NCBI RefSeq assembly: GCF_000964085.1
Contig: NZ_JZRB01000014.1
Span: 62,001-126,000, forward strand
DNA: 64,000 nt
Origin: Luteibacter yeojuensis
GTDB taxonomy: Bacteria > Pseudomonadota > Gammaproteobacteria > Xanthomonadales > Rhodanobacteraceae
Direction: 5' to 3'
In this document: piece by piece, positions 52,862 to 62,040 of the stretch
How the letters are laid out: the number at the start of each line of letters is the position of its first letter
How positions within the stretch are numbered: position 1 is the stretch's first letter
Made by a program: the position numbers and the translations under genes
The notes under the pieces: generated by a model
What the model saw: only the letters and a program-made list of their open reading frames with translations
Told to the model about the DNA's origin: nothing
Databases searched by the model: none

Positions 52862-53790
52862 TTACTTCGCGGGCACGGGCGGCTTGCCCATGGCGGCGGC
52901 CTTCTCGGCGATCTTCGCGCGGATGGCCGGGATCGCGGCCAGCGCGGCGCGCTCGCCTTCGAGTATGGCCACGTTCTTCTGGTCGAAATCGGTGGGGCCG
53001 ATCTGGCCCACCTTCGGGCGGATGACGACATCGGCGCGGCCGAGCTCCTGCTCGGCCAGCTTGCGGCCCATGATGGTGATGGACTGCCCCACGATGCCGA
53101 CCATGTTGCCGGGGTTCTGGCCATCGGGCCGCGCAGAGATATCCACGGCGATGACGATGTCGGCGCCGAGCTGGCGCGCGGCATCGACGGGCACGGGGCT
53201 TACCACGCCACCGTCGACGAAGTGCTTGCCGTTGATCTCCACTGGCTCGAACACGCCGGGGATGCTGCTTGACGCACGCACGGCCTGGCCGGTGTTGCCG
53301 CGGATGAACACGGCGCGCTCGCCGTTCTCGAGCACGGTGGCCACCGCGGCGAACGGCGTGTGCAGTTTTTCTATGGGCTGCTGCTTCACCAGCTGGTTGA
53401 CGTAATCCTGCAGCTTCTGCCCCTGCACCAGGCCGCCGGAGAAGATGCGCACGTCGCGCACGGCCGCCTCGTCGAGGGCGAACGCCGTTTCCTGCAGCTG
53501 GAACGCATCCATGCCGCTGGCATACAGCGCGCCCACCACGCTGCCCGCGCTGGTGCCCGAGACCACGTCGGGGTGGATGCCGCTGGCTTCGAGCATCTTG
53601 ATGACGCCGATGTGCGCGAAGCCCTTGGCCGCGCCGCCACCCAGTGCCAGCCCGATGCGCGGCTTGGCCGCGAGCACGGGCACGGCGGTGTCCGGGCGCT
53701 CGTTGGGCCTGGCCGTCTCGGCGCCACCGAAACAACCGGTGAGCAGCGTGGCGGCGAGCAGGGGCAGCAGGTGGCGGAAGCGGCGGGGGT

Positions 53791-53794
<4 letters not shown>
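52862..53794 (-). CDS. Patatin-like phospholipase lipoprotein (RssA-like)
   Basis: A 310-residue patatin-domain protein. A lipobox (LLTGC, Cys21) predicts a lipoprotein. The oxyanion loop is GGGAAKG (52-58), the nucleophile elbow GTSAG (80-84, Ser82), and the catalytic Asp is in DGG (194-196). It probably hydrolyses phospholipids or lysophospholipids in the periplasm. Its ATG overlaps the fbp stop by 4 bp, so the two are cotranslated. It abuts the TetR gene stop without overlap. Confidence 0.9.
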
Positions 53795-54816
<1,022 letters not shown>

Positions 54817-54874
54817 CACATGGGCCCGGGCACGAAAGCACGCATTGTCCGGGTGCCGCGTGAACGGCGCCAGA

Positions 54875-54906
54875 GGGGCTGCTGACAGTACGGTGTCAGC
54901 AGCCCC
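54875..54906. repeat. GGGGCTGCTGACA inverted repeat (family 2)
   Basis: Perfect 13-base arms GGGGCTGCTGACA and TGTCAGCAGCCCC enclose GTACGG. It lies between the fbp start and the next gene. It is a fuller copy of the element at 26446-26465 and differs from the REP units. Confidence 0.8.
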
Positions 54907-54945
54907 CGCGCAGACTTAGCCCCATCGCCACGGGGAGCACACGCC

Positions 54946-55158
54946 ATGAACCGATTCCTCGACCGCCTCGCCGCGCTTTATGCGCCCCTGGGCCAGCGCG
55001 GCCTGCTGATGGACGGCCAGTACCGTTTCGCGCCTGACCAGGGCGGCAAGCCCGTGGGAGCGCGCTTGCGCGCGAAGGGGCCTGGCCTCGCCCCCGGTCG
55101 CGCGCAAGCGCGCTCCTACAACAGCCCACGCCGCAGCCAACGTCTTCGCAACGCCTGA
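54946..55158 (+). CDS. Small protein, C-terminus encoded by a REP element
   Basis: A 70-residue frame with a good GGGGAG site about 10 bases upstream. The first 37 residues look like an ordinary small soluble protein (FLDRLAALYAPLGQRGLLMD, then YRFAPDQGGKP). From residue 37 the frame runs through a REP inverted repeat (55054-55119), giving an Arg/Ala-rich tail (VGARLRAKGP, then GRAQARSYN). The tail looks like insertion-derived read-through, so the original stop was probably lost. The function is unknown. Confidence 0.5.
   Translation: MNRFLDRLAALYAPLGQRGLLMDGQYRFAPDQGGKPVGARLRAKGPGLAPGRAQARSYNSPRRSQRLRNA
55054..55119. repeat. REP-type hairpin inside a reading frame (unit 5)
   Basis: GTGGGAGCGCGCTTGCGCGC (to 55075) pairs with 55098-55119 with a single mismatch, around 22 bases. 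It overlaps the 3' half of the small gene at 54946. Confidence 0.88.
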
Positions 55159-55173
55159 CAAAGAGGGAAGGGA

Positions 55174-55812
55174 ATGAACAGCAGCCGCATCGTTTTCCAC
55201 CACGGCCCCAACAGCCGTTCCACCAGCACGCTCATGCTGCTGGAGGAACTGGGCGCGCAATACGACATGCACGTGCTCAACCTCGCCGCCGGCGAGCAGC
55301 GCGAGCCGGCGTACCTCAAGGTGAACCCCATGGGGAAGGTGCCCGCCATCTCCCACCATGGCCAGCTGGTCACCGAGCGGCCCGCGGTCTTCACCTACCT
55401 GGCCGACCTGTTCCCCGAGGCGGGGCTGGCGCCGGGCCTCGCCGATCCGCTGCGTGGCCCCTACCTGCGCTGGATGGCCTTCTATGGTTCCTGCTTCGAA
55501 CCGGCGGTGCTCGACCACTACATGAAGAACGCCGTGGCGCCCGCCTCCACGTGCCCATACGGCGATTACCCGTCGGTGCTGGCGGTGGTGGAAGACCAGC
55601 TCGCCACCGGGCCGTGGTTGCTGGGCGAGCGCTTCACCGCGGCCGACGTGCTGTGGGCCAACGCGCTCGACTACACCATGTCGTTCGGCCTCGTGCCACG
55701 CAAGCCTGTGTTCGAGGCGTACGTGGCCCGCCTGAAAGTGCGCCCGGCCATCCTCCGCGCGGCCGCGCAGGATGAAGCCCTCGCCCGCGCCCAGCAACGG
55801 GCGGCGGCCTGA
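55174..55812 (+). CDS. Glutathione S-transferase family protein
   Basis: A 212-residue GST: thioredoxin-like N-terminal domain (residues 4-80; FHHGPNSRSTSTLMLLEELG split at the active-site Ser/Asn region, then VNPMGKVPAI and a following TERPAVFTYLAD), and a helical C-terminal domain (90-205; GERFTAADVLWANALDY). It conjugates glutathione or acts as a disulfide reductase; the substrate is unknown. It is followed 69 bp later by a WYL regulator on the same strand, which may control it. Confidence 0.9.
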   Translation: MNSSRIVFHHGPNSRSTSTLMLLEELGAQYDMHVLNLAAGEQREPAYLKVNPMGKVPAISHHGQLVTERPAVFTYLADLFPEAGLAPGLADPLRGPYLRWMAFYGSCFEPAVLDHYMKNAVAPASTCPYGDYPSVLAVVEDQLATGPWLLGERFTAADVLWANALDYTMSFGLVPRKPVFEAYVARLKVRPAILRAAAQDEALARAQQRAAA

Positions 55813-55881
55813 GCCGCCTGCCATGGCCGGCCGTGACCTTGTTCGCTTCCCGCGCGCCGCGCGGGAAGCGATGATGGGCGC

Positions 55882-56586
55882 ATGCGCCGCGCCGACCGCC
55901 TCTTCCTCATCATCAACGCCCTCCGCGGGCGGCGCACCGCGCTGCCCGCGCGGCAGCTGGCCCAGACACTCGAGGTCTCGCTACGCACGGTGTACCGCGA
56001 CGTGGCCGACCTGCAGCTCTCCGGCGTGCCCATCGAAGGCGAGGCCGGCGTGGGTTACCTGCTGCGCAAGGGCTCGGATATCCCGCCCTTGATGTTCTCC
56101 GCCGACGAACTCGAAGCCCTGGTGGCCGGCACGCGCTTCGTGCGTGCCTTCGCGGGCGAACGCCTGGCGCGCGAGGCGCAGGCCGCCCTTATCAAGATCG
56201 AGGCGGTGCTGCCCCCCGATCTTCGCGAGCGCGCGGCGCAGTCAAAGATCTTCGCGCCCATCTGGCGCGACCCGGAACAGAACCACATCGCGCGCATGCT
56301 CGACCGGCTGCACGAGGCCGTGTTGCAGCGGCACGTGCTGTGCCTCGAATACCGCGATGCCGAAGGCCGCGCCAGCACGCGCGAAGTGGAGCCGCTGTGC
56401 CTGTCGTTCTGGGGCGGCGCGTGGACCCTCACCTCGTGGTGCCGCCACCGCAACGCCTTCCGCAACTTCCGCCCCGACCGGATCGAGAGCTGCCGCGAAA
56501 GCGGGGAGACGTTCGAGGATGTGCCGGGGCGTGATTTGCAGACGTTCCTCGAGACGATCCGCGGCTACTACGCCGGCCTCGAATAA
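55882..56586 (+). CDS. YafY-type regulator (HTH + WYL domain)
   Basis: A 234-residue regulator with a winged helix (residues 1-60; RADRLFLIINALRGRRTALPA split, then VSLRTVYRDVADLQLSGVP) and a WYL domain (about 140-225; CLEYRDAEGRASTREVEPLCL split around the core). It is the second WYL regulator in the window and resembles the one at 5929. It lies just after the GST gene; the pair is a common arrangement. Confidence 0.9.
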   Translation: MRRADRLFLIINALRGRRTALPARQLAQTLEVSLRTVYRDVADLQLSGVPIEGEAGVGYLLRKGSDIPPLMFSADELEALVAGTRFVRAFAGERLAREAQAALIKIEAVLPPDLRERAAQSKIFAPIWRDPEQNHIARMLDRLHEAVLQRHVLCLEYRDAEGRASTREVEPLCLSFWGGAWTLTSWCRHRNAFRNFRPDRIESCRESGETFEDVPGRDLQTFLETIRGYYAGLE

Positions 56587-56609
56587 CGCGAAATCTCGGC
56601 CTCCTCCCT

Positions 56610-56676
56610 GTGGGAGCGCGCTCGCGCGCGATGGGTGCTCGTGGTAACCCCCAATCGCGCGCAAGCGCGCTCCTAC
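56610..56676. repeat. REP-type hairpin (unit 6)
   Basis: GTGGGAGCGCGCTCGCGCGC (to 56632) pairs with 56654-56676 with two mismatches, around 21 bases. It sits between the WYL regulator and the DUF885 gene. Confidence 0.85.
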
Positions 56677-56727
56677 ATCGTCGGTCACCATGCGATCATC
56701 GGGCATCCCCGTCCCACCGGAACCCGC

Positions 56728-58458
56728 ATGACACCCTGGATCCGCGCCATCGCTTTCGCCGGCCTCTTCGCCGGTGCCGCCCATGCCAGCCAGCAGGCCG
56801 ACAACGCCTTCAAGGCCATCTACGAGAAGGAATGGGCCTGGCGCAACGGGCAATCGGGCATCCTCACCTCGGGCGAGGCACAGCCTGGCGATGGCCGCCT
56901 CGATTCCGTGGACGCCGCCAGCCAGGCCAGCCGCCTGGCCTACTGGAACGACGTGCTGGCGCAGCTCGATCGCATCGACAAGAGCCAGCTGGGCCCGGAT
57001 GCCCGCGTGGATTACGAGGTGTACCGCGAGCAGGTGTACAACCTCGCCGCCGCGCAGCGCTTCGGCCAGTGGCAGATGCCCTTCAACAGCGATTCCGCGT
57101 TCTGGTCCGATGTCGGCTACGTGATGCACGGCGACGACCTGCGCACGCGCGAGGAATACAGCGCGTACATCGCGCGCCTGAAGCAGGTCCCCGCCTGGAT
57201 GGACCAGGAGATCGCCAACATGCGCCTGGGCTTGGCGCGTGGCTTCACCGTGCCGCGCGCGGTGCTCGATGGCCGCGACGCGTCCATTGCCGCCGTGGCG
57301 GAGCTGAAAAACCCCGAAGACAGCGCGCTGTACGAACCGTTCAAGCACATGGCGAGCACGCTGCCGGCGAAGGACGCCGATGCCTTGCGCGCGCGGGCCC
57401 GCGATGCCATCGCCAGGGGCGTGATACCAGCCTACGGCAAGCTGCTCACCTTTTTCCGCCAGGAGTACCTGCCCAAGGCGCGCAACACCCTCGCGGCCGA
57501 ATCCATGCCCGATGGCAAGGCGTATTACCTGCAGCAGATCCGCGAATACACCACGCTCGACCTCACGCCCGACCAGATCCACGCCATCGGCCTGCGCGAG
57601 GTGGCGAGCATCCACGCGAAGATGCTCGAGGTGATGAAGGAAACCGACTTCAAGGGCGATTTCCCGGCGTTCCTCAACTTCCTCCGCACCGATCCGAGGT
57701 TTTATGCCAGGACGCCCGATGAACTGCTGATGCGCACCGCGTGGGTGGCGAAGCAGGTGGACGCGCAGCTGGGCAAGTACTTCGGCCTGCTGCCGCGCCA
57801 GCGCTTCGCGATCAAGCCGGTGCCGGCCGATATCGCGCCGTACTACACCTCCGGCCGTGGCGGCGCCGATGTGTACCTGGTGAACACGTATGACCTGCCG
57901 TCGCGCCCGCTGTTCAACATGCCGGCGCTCACCCTGCACGAATCGATGCCGGGCCATGCGCTGCAACTGGCGCTGTCGGCGGAGCAGCAGGGCCTGCCCG
58001 CGTTCCGTCGCGATGGGTACATCTCGGCCTACGGCGAAGGCTGGGCGCTGTACTCGGAGTACCTCGGCGAGGAGATGGGCATCTACCACACGCCCTACGA
58101 GCGCTTTGGCTACCTCACGTACCAGATGTGGCGCGCATGCCGCCTGGTGGTCGATACGGGTATCCACCACCTGGGCTGGACGCGCCAGCAGGCCATCGAC
58201 TACCTCACCCAGAACACCGCGCTGAGCCAGCGCGAGATCGCCAACGAGGTGGACCGCTACATCAGCTGGCCCGGCCAGGCGCTGTCGTACGAGCTGGGTT
58301 ACCTCAAGATCCGCGAGCTGCGCGAGCGCGCCGAAAAGCAGCTCGGCGAAAAGTTCGACCTGCGCGCCTTCCACGACATGGTGCTGGCCGTGGGCAGCGT
58401 GCCCTTGCCGGTGCTGGAGCAGCACGTGGATGAGTGGATCGCGGGGCGTAAGGGCTGA
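56728..58458 (+). CDS. Exported DUF885 metallopeptidase-like protein
   Basis: A 576-residue protein of the DUF885 family. A signal peptide ends near residue 20 (AHA). The zinc motif HESMPGH (404-410) matches the family HExxxGH, and a downstream Glu lies in YGEGWALYSEYLG. DUF885 proteins are predicted periplasmic zinc peptidases related to M32-like carboxypeptidases; the substrate is unproven. The start at 56728 gives the signal peptide. REP units flank the gene on both sides. Confidence 0.85.
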   Translation: MTPWIRAIAFAGLFAGAAHASQQADNAFKAIYEKEWAWRNGQSGILTSGEAQPGDGRLDSVDAASQASRLAYWNDVLAQLDRIDKSQLGPDARVDYEVYREQVYNLAAAQRFGQWQMPFNSDSAFWSDVGYVMHGDDLRTREEYSAYIARLKQVPAWMDQEIANMRLGLARGFTVPRAVLDGRDASIAAVAELKNPEDSALYEPFKHMASTLPAKDADALRARARDAIARGVIPAYGKLLTFFRQEYLPKARNTLAAESMPDGKAYYLQQIREYTTLDLTPDQIHAIGLREVASIHAKMLEVMKETDFKGDFPAFLNFLRTDPRFYARTPDELLMRTAWVAKQVDAQLGKYFGLLPRQRFAIKPVPADIAPYYTSGRGGADVYLVNTYDLPSRPLFNMPALTLHESMPGHALQLALSAEQQGLPAFRRDGYISAYGEGWALYSEYLGEEMGIYHTPYERFGYLTYQMWRACRLVVDTGIHHLGWTRQQAIDYLTQNTALSQREIANEVDRYISWPGQALSYELGYLKIRELRERAEKQLGEKFDLRAFHDMVLAVGSVPLPVLEQHVDEWIAGRKG

Positions 58459-58472
58459 ATGGTGACGCTGGT

Positions 58473-58540
58473 GTAGGAGCCCACCCCTGTGGGCGACAGC
58501 TTTTCGCGAAGAGCTGTCGCCCACAGGGGTGGGCTCCTAC
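58473..58540. repeat. REP-type hairpin, 29-bp perfect arms (unit 7)
   Basis: GTAGGAGCCCACCCCTGTGG (to 58501) pairs exactly with 58512-58540 around a 10-base loop. It lies between DUF885 and the toxin-antitoxin promoter and is the longest perfect hairpin in the window. Confidence 0.92.
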
Positions 58541-58572
58541 GGTTGAATGCCCATACAGTATTTTCTCCATGG

Positions 58573-58583
58573 GTGTAGTACAC
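58573..58583. promoter_or_regulatory. GTGTA-G-TACAC palindrome in toxin-antitoxin promoter
   Basis: An 11-base near-perfect palindrome 29 bp before the antitoxin ATG, in a short AT-rich promoter patch. Antitoxins of this family bind their own promoter, so this is the likely autoregulatory site. Confidence 0.5.
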
Positions 58584-58612
58584 TGCATCGCAACTCCACA
58601 GGTGAAGTCACG

Positions 58613-59014
58613 ATGCGCCCAGCCATCCACACCGAACCGACGCCCGCGGGCGACCTTGGCGGCCCGGCGCTCCGTGCCTTCTTCAGCCTGGCCGAGCACT
58701 GGAAACTGAAGGGCGCCGAACAGCGCACGCTGCTGGGCGACCCGCCGGAATCCACCTACTTCAAGTGGAAGAAACAGCAGGATGGCTCGCCCTCGCGCGA
58801 TGTCATCGAGCGCATCAGCTACCTGCTCGGCATCTGGAAAAGCCTGCAGATCCTCTTCCCCGATCCGCTCCAGGCCGATGCCTGGGTCCGTAAACCCAAC
58901 GCCGCGCCGCTTTTTGGCGGCCACTCCGCGCTCGAGCGCATGCTCTCGGGCAACGTCGCCGACCTGTACGTCGTCCGCCAGTACCTGGACGCCCAGCGCG
59001 GCTGGAACGGATGA
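58613..59014 (+). CDS. Xre/MbcA/ParS-type antitoxin
   Basis: A 133-residue antitoxin with an Xre-like helix-turn-helix (residues 15-75) and a C-terminal DUF2384 (MbcA/ParS/Xre) toxin-binding domain (80-133; LFGGHSALERMLSGNVADLYVVRQYLDAQRGW split at its core). It pairs with the RES-domain toxin that follows, its stop overlapping the toxin ATG (ATGA). The ATG at 58613 was chosen because the upstream extension is promoter sequence. Confidence 0.92.
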   Translation: MRPAIHTEPTPAGDLGGPALRAFFSLAEHWKLKGAEQRTLLGDPPESTYFKWKKQQDGSPSRDVIERISYLLGIWKSLQILFPDPLQADAWVRKPNAAPLFGGHSALERMLSGNVADLYVVRQYLDAQRGWNG

Positions 59015-59712
59015 GCGCCGCGCCGCCGCTCCGCCGTATCCGCTGGAGCCACGCCTACCGCATCGTTTCCAGCCGTTTCCCGCCCATCGGCCTGTTCGAC
59101 CGCATCGCCGACCCGGCGGATATCGACGCGGTGATGCAGGTGGAATCGATGACCAACCCCCGCCTGCGCGACGAGATCGGCGCGCTGCGCCTCGTGCCGC
59201 AGGAACGCCGCATCGCCGGCCCCGGCACCAGCCCGGTCATGGCGGCCTTCGCCCACATCGCGCCCGATGGCAGCCGGTTCTCCGATGGCCATTGGGGCGT
59301 CTTCTATGCCGCGCACACGGTGGCCACGGCCATCGAGGAGACGGTGTTCCATCGCGAGGCCTTCATGGCGGCCACGAACGAGCCCCCCACCGACGTGCAG
59401 GTGCGTTGCTACCGCACCTCCATCGCGGGCAGGTTCCACGACATCCGTGGCGGCTGGCCGGCCGAGCACGATGCCGACTCGTACGTGGCCAGCGTGAAGC
59501 TGGCGCGCCAGCTGCGCGACGAGGGCTCCAACGGCATCGTCTACGACAGCGCCCGCCACGCCGGGGGCGAGTGCGTGGCGGCGTTCTACCCCGACGTGGT
59601 GGCGCCCTGTATCCAGGCCGAGCACTTCATCTACCGTTGGAACGGCAAGCGCATCGAGGCGGTGCTCAAGGTCACCCCCGTGCCACGCCAGGGTTTGTCC
59701 CCGGGCCCCTAA
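59011..59712 (+). CDS. RES-domain toxin
   Basis: A 233-residue RES-family toxin. The family's Arg-Glu-Ser residues are visible as AYRIVSSRFPP (Arg near residue 17), AIEETVFHREAF (Glu near 110) and YDSARHAGGECVAAF (Ser near 174). Known RES toxins degrade NAD+ and halt growth. It is longer than the usual ~150 residues owing to an N-terminal extension and inserts. It is cotranslated with its Xre-type antitoxin by ATGA overlap. Confidence 0.92.
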   Translation: MSAAPPLRRIRWSHAYRIVSSRFPPIGLFDRIADPADIDAVMQVESMTNPRLRDEIGALRLVPQERRIAGPGTSPVMAAFAHIAPDGSRFSDGHWGVFYAAHTVATAIEETVFHREAFMAATNEPPTDVQVRCYRTSIAGRFHDIRGGWPAEHDADSYVASVKLARQLRDEGSNGIVYDSARHAGGECVAAFYPDVVAPCIQAEHFIYRWNGKRIEAVLKVTPVPRQGLSPGP

Positions 59713-59730
59713 ACGGGGTACGGTCGGGAA

Positions 59731-60438
59731 ATGAAACGCCTCACGATCCTCCTCACCCTGCTGTTCCTCGCCTTCGGCGCCGCCGCCAAGGACAACGACC
59801 ACGCCAAGTGGGAACCGGATATCCAGGCCTTCGAGGCCACCGACAAGGCCACGCCGCCGCCCCAGAACGCCGTCCTGTTCATCGGCAGCTCGTCCATCCG
59901 CTTCTGGAAAAGCCTGGCCACGGATTTCCCTGGCTACAAAGTGATCAACCGCGGCTTCGGCGGCTCGGATCTCGACGACGCCACGGCCTTCGCCGACCGC
60001 ATCGTCAAGCCGTACCACCCGGCCGCCATCGTGGTGTACGCGGGCGATAACGACCTGCAGAACGGTGACACCCCCGAGCAGGTGCGCGACGACTTCATCG
60101 CCTTCGTGGCCAAGGTGCGTTCCTACCAGGCCGACGTGCCCATCGCCTTCATCTCGATCAAGCCCAGCATCGCCCGCCTGGCGCTGCTGCCGAATATCGA
60201 CCTGGCCAACCAGCTCATCCGCGACCAGGCCATGAAGGAGAAGGGCGTGGCGTTCCTCGACGTGGCCCCGGCCATGGTCGATGCGGACGGCAAGCCCAGG
60301 CCCGAGCTCTTCATCGAGGACGGCCTGCACATGAACCCGAAGGGCTACGCACTGTGGGTGGCGCAGGTGGGGCCGTGGCTCGCCGACCACGCCATGGCCG
60401 CGCAAGTTAAACAGACGCCAAACGCCTCCCCGAAGTAG
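59731..60438 (+). CDS. Exported SGNH/GDSL hydrolase
   Basis: A 235-residue SGNH-family esterase with a signal peptide (to about residue 19, AAA). The block I motif is FIGSSSIRFW (nucleophile Ser near 53), NRGFGGSD forms block II, VVYAGDNDL block III (oxyanion Asn), and DGLHMNPKGY block V (Asp-His). The ester substrate is unknown; periplasmic lipid or glycan ester hydrolysis fits. It is followed by the candidate small RNA. Confidence 0.88.
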   Translation: MKRLTILLTLLFLAFGAAAKDNDHAKWEPDIQAFEATDKATPPPQNAVLFIGSSSIRFWKSLATDFPGYKVINRGFGGSDLDDATAFADRIVKPYHPAAIVVYAGDNDLQNGDTPEQVRDDFIAFVAKVRSYQADVPIAFISIKPSIARLALLPNIDLANQLIRDQAMKEKGVAFLDVAPAMVDADGKPRPELFIEDGLHMNPKGYALWVAQVGPWLADHAMAAQVKQTPNASPK

Positions 60439-60475
60439 TACGGGAACTTCACGGCCCAGCCCTTATCTAAGTATT

Positions 60476-60613
60476 CGATCGCTGCGAAGCGACCTGTTGG
60501 CAATCGGCGGGCAGACTGGCCGACCGATTGTCCCGGGTCCCGCTATTTCCCCTGATAGCCTGGACCCGACGCGACCCCGGCAGCTCCTCCCCTGGCTGCC
60601 GGGGTTTTATTTT
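60476..60613 (+). ncRNA. Candidate structured small RNA with terminator
   Basis: Four hairpins in a row fill this gap: TCGCT/AGCGA with a GCGA (GNRA) loop (60479-60492); CAATCGGCGG with CCG-a-CCGATTG (60501-60530); CGGGTCC plus GCTAT with ATAGC plus GGACCCG (60534-60568); and the terminator at 60575. No open reading frame with a ribosome site fits. The 5' end and promoter are uncertain. It matches no RNA family I can name; a 3' UTR-derived RNA of the esterase gene is the main alternative. Confidence 0.55.
60575..60613 (+). terminator. Strong rho-independent terminator
   Basis: CCCCGGCAGC/GCTGCCGGGG, a perfect 10-bp stem with a 10-base loop, is followed by TTTTATTTT. It is the last hairpin of the candidate RNA and would end transcription from the esterase as well. 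Confidence 0.9.
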
Positions 60614-60631
60614 GCCCAACGAAAAGTTTCG

Positions 60632-60671
60632 AACAAAAAAATAACGGGCCGGCGTTCGCCGACCCGTTTTT
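60632..60671. terminator. Bidirectional rho-independent terminator
   Basis: ACGGG-C-CGGCG pairs with CGCCG-A-CCCGT. An A run (60635-60641) gives a T run on the minus strand and TTTTT follows on the plus strand. It mainly serves the minus-strand small gene at 60697. Confidence 0.85.
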
Positions 60672-60696
60672 GTTCGTGCCTTGCCCTGCGGGCTGG

Positions 60697-60942
60697 TTAC
60701 GCGGCCACGCGGCCCGCGTAAGGGCGGATGGACGTATCGAACGCACGCCACACACCGTCGTTGCCCTGGATGTTCAGGCAGATATCGGAGCCCGCCTGGC
60801 TGGCCTCGATGCGGCGCGCCTCGGTGAAGGCACACTCGAGCGCGTCGTCGCGCGAGCAGAACTCGCCGTACTCAGCCTCGTTTTTCTGCAGAAGCCAGAG
60901 GCCCGGCCCCACCGACTCAAACGGAATATCGAAGACAACCAC
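60697..60942 (-). CDS. Uncharacterised small protein (81 aa)
   Basis: An 81-residue soluble protein. It has acidic segments (QKNEAEYGEFCSRDDALECAF split at the first Cys) and the ending DGVWRAFDTSIRPYAGRVAA. The layout, a short alpha/beta protein with WLLQKN then a helix then WRAF, resembles small DUF2188-like proteins, but the match is not firm. A strong terminator follows it. It lies 71 bp downstream of phhA on the same strand. Confidence 0.65.
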   Translation of the reverse strand: MVVFDIPFESVGPGLWLLQKNEAEYGEFCSRDDALECAFTEARRIEASQAGSDICLNIQGNDGVWRAFDTSIRPYAGRVAA

Positions 60943-61013
60943 GATGGACCCACCCTGTTCTGACCGTTGATGGTTCCATCGTAAGGTGCCGTTCGTTAGG
61001 CCGCCGTTGAGTT

Positions 61014-61901
61014 TCAGTTGTCTGCGCCGGAAGCGAAGCCTTCGCGGGTGCCACGCTGGAACACCTTGTCGGTGCCGAGCACGTCGGCGGCGGCCACGGG
61101 GCTGCCCTCGGCCAGGCTGGCGTAGATCGGGGTGAAGTCCGGGCGGGTGGCGTCGAACAGCTGGTCGAAGCTGTCGATGACGAAGTAGGTCTGCTGGTAG
61201 GTATCGATGCGGTACTTCGTATTCATCACCCGCTCGAGCCCAAAGCCGATGCGGTTGGGGGCCGCCGAATCAATGGAGTACACCGACTCGCCCTTCGAGC
61301 TCACGATGCCGGCGCCGTAGATGCGCATGCCCTCGGGCGTGTTGATGAGGCCGAATTCCACCGTGTACCAGTACAGGCGCGTGAGGTTCATCAGCGCCTC
61401 GGGGCCGATGGCGTGCGCCTTCATGCCGCCCTTGCCGTAGGCCTCCATGTAATCGGCGAAGACCGGATTGAGCAGCAGCGGCACGTGGCCGAACAGGTCG
61501 TGGAATAGATCGGGCTCGGAAAGGTAATCAAGCTGGTCGGGGCGGCGGATCCACCAGCTCACCGGGAAGCGGCGGTTGGCCAGGTGGTCGAAGAACACCT
61601 CATCGGGCAGCAGGCCTTCGACGGCCACGATCTGCCAGCCGGTGGCTTCGCCCAGCACCTTGTTGAGGTCGTCGAAGCGGGGGATGCCGCCTTCGCCAAA
61701 ACCGAAACGCTCCACGCCCTCGAGGAATTCCTTGCACGCATACGCCGGCAGCAGCTCCCGCTGGCGCTGGTACAGCGTGTTCCACACCTCGTGGTCGGTC
61801 TTTGAATAGCTGGCCCACGGCTGCTCCACGATGCCGGTCGCATAGACGGGCACGTATCCGCGGTCGGTTTCCTGGTGTTCGACGCGACGGGGGGTGTCCA
61901 T
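61014..61901 (-). CDS. phhA: Phenylalanine 4-monooxygenase
   Basis: A 295-residue bacterial phenylalanine hydroxylase (catalytic domain only, no ACT domain). The iron ligands are His134 and His139 (HDLFGH) and Glu182 (YTVEFGL); SWWIRRPDQLDYL and PDLFHDLFGHVP are family signatures. It converts phenylalanine to tyrosine with tetrahydrobiopterin. It is divergent from an Lrp-type regulator, with an ATTGCAC/GTGCAAT operator in the gap. No pterin-recycling dehydratase gene (phhB) is adjacent here. Confidence 0.95.
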   Translation of the reverse strand: MDTPRRVEHQETDRGYVPVYATGIVEQPWASYSKTDHEVWNTLYQRQRELLPAYACKEFLEGVERFGFGEGGIPRFDDLNKVLGEATGWQIVAVEGLLPDEVFFDHLANRRFPVSWWIRRPDQLDYLSEPDLFHDLFGHVPLLLNPVFADYMEAYGKGGMKAHAIGPEALMNLTRLYWYTVEFGLINTPEGMRIYGAGIVSSKGESVYSIDSAAPNRIGFGLERVMNTKYRIDTYQQTYFVIDSFDQLFDATRPDFTPIYASLAEGSPVAAADVLGTDKVFQRGTREGFASGADN

Positions 61902-61976
61902 GGCGGGCCTCCTTGGGGCTGCTGCGGTGGGTCAGGACAACAGCATAGGCTCAATGCCGCGCAAGAGGGTTGTGTT

Positions 61977-62005
61977 ATTGCACGTTCGAGCACCTTATGT
62001 GCAAT
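61977..62005. promoter_or_regulatory. Inverted repeat in phhA-Lrp gap
   Basis: ATTGCAC (61977-61983) and GTGCAAT (61999-62005) are perfect 7-base arms about two helical turns apart (centre spacing 22 bp), as Lrp-type octamers prefer. A third TTGCGCAT half-site follows at 62010. The site is 36 bp before the Lrp start and 76 bp before phhA. Confidence 0.6.
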
Positions 62006-62040
62006 GATGTTGCGCATTGGATCGATCTCACGGCAGAACC

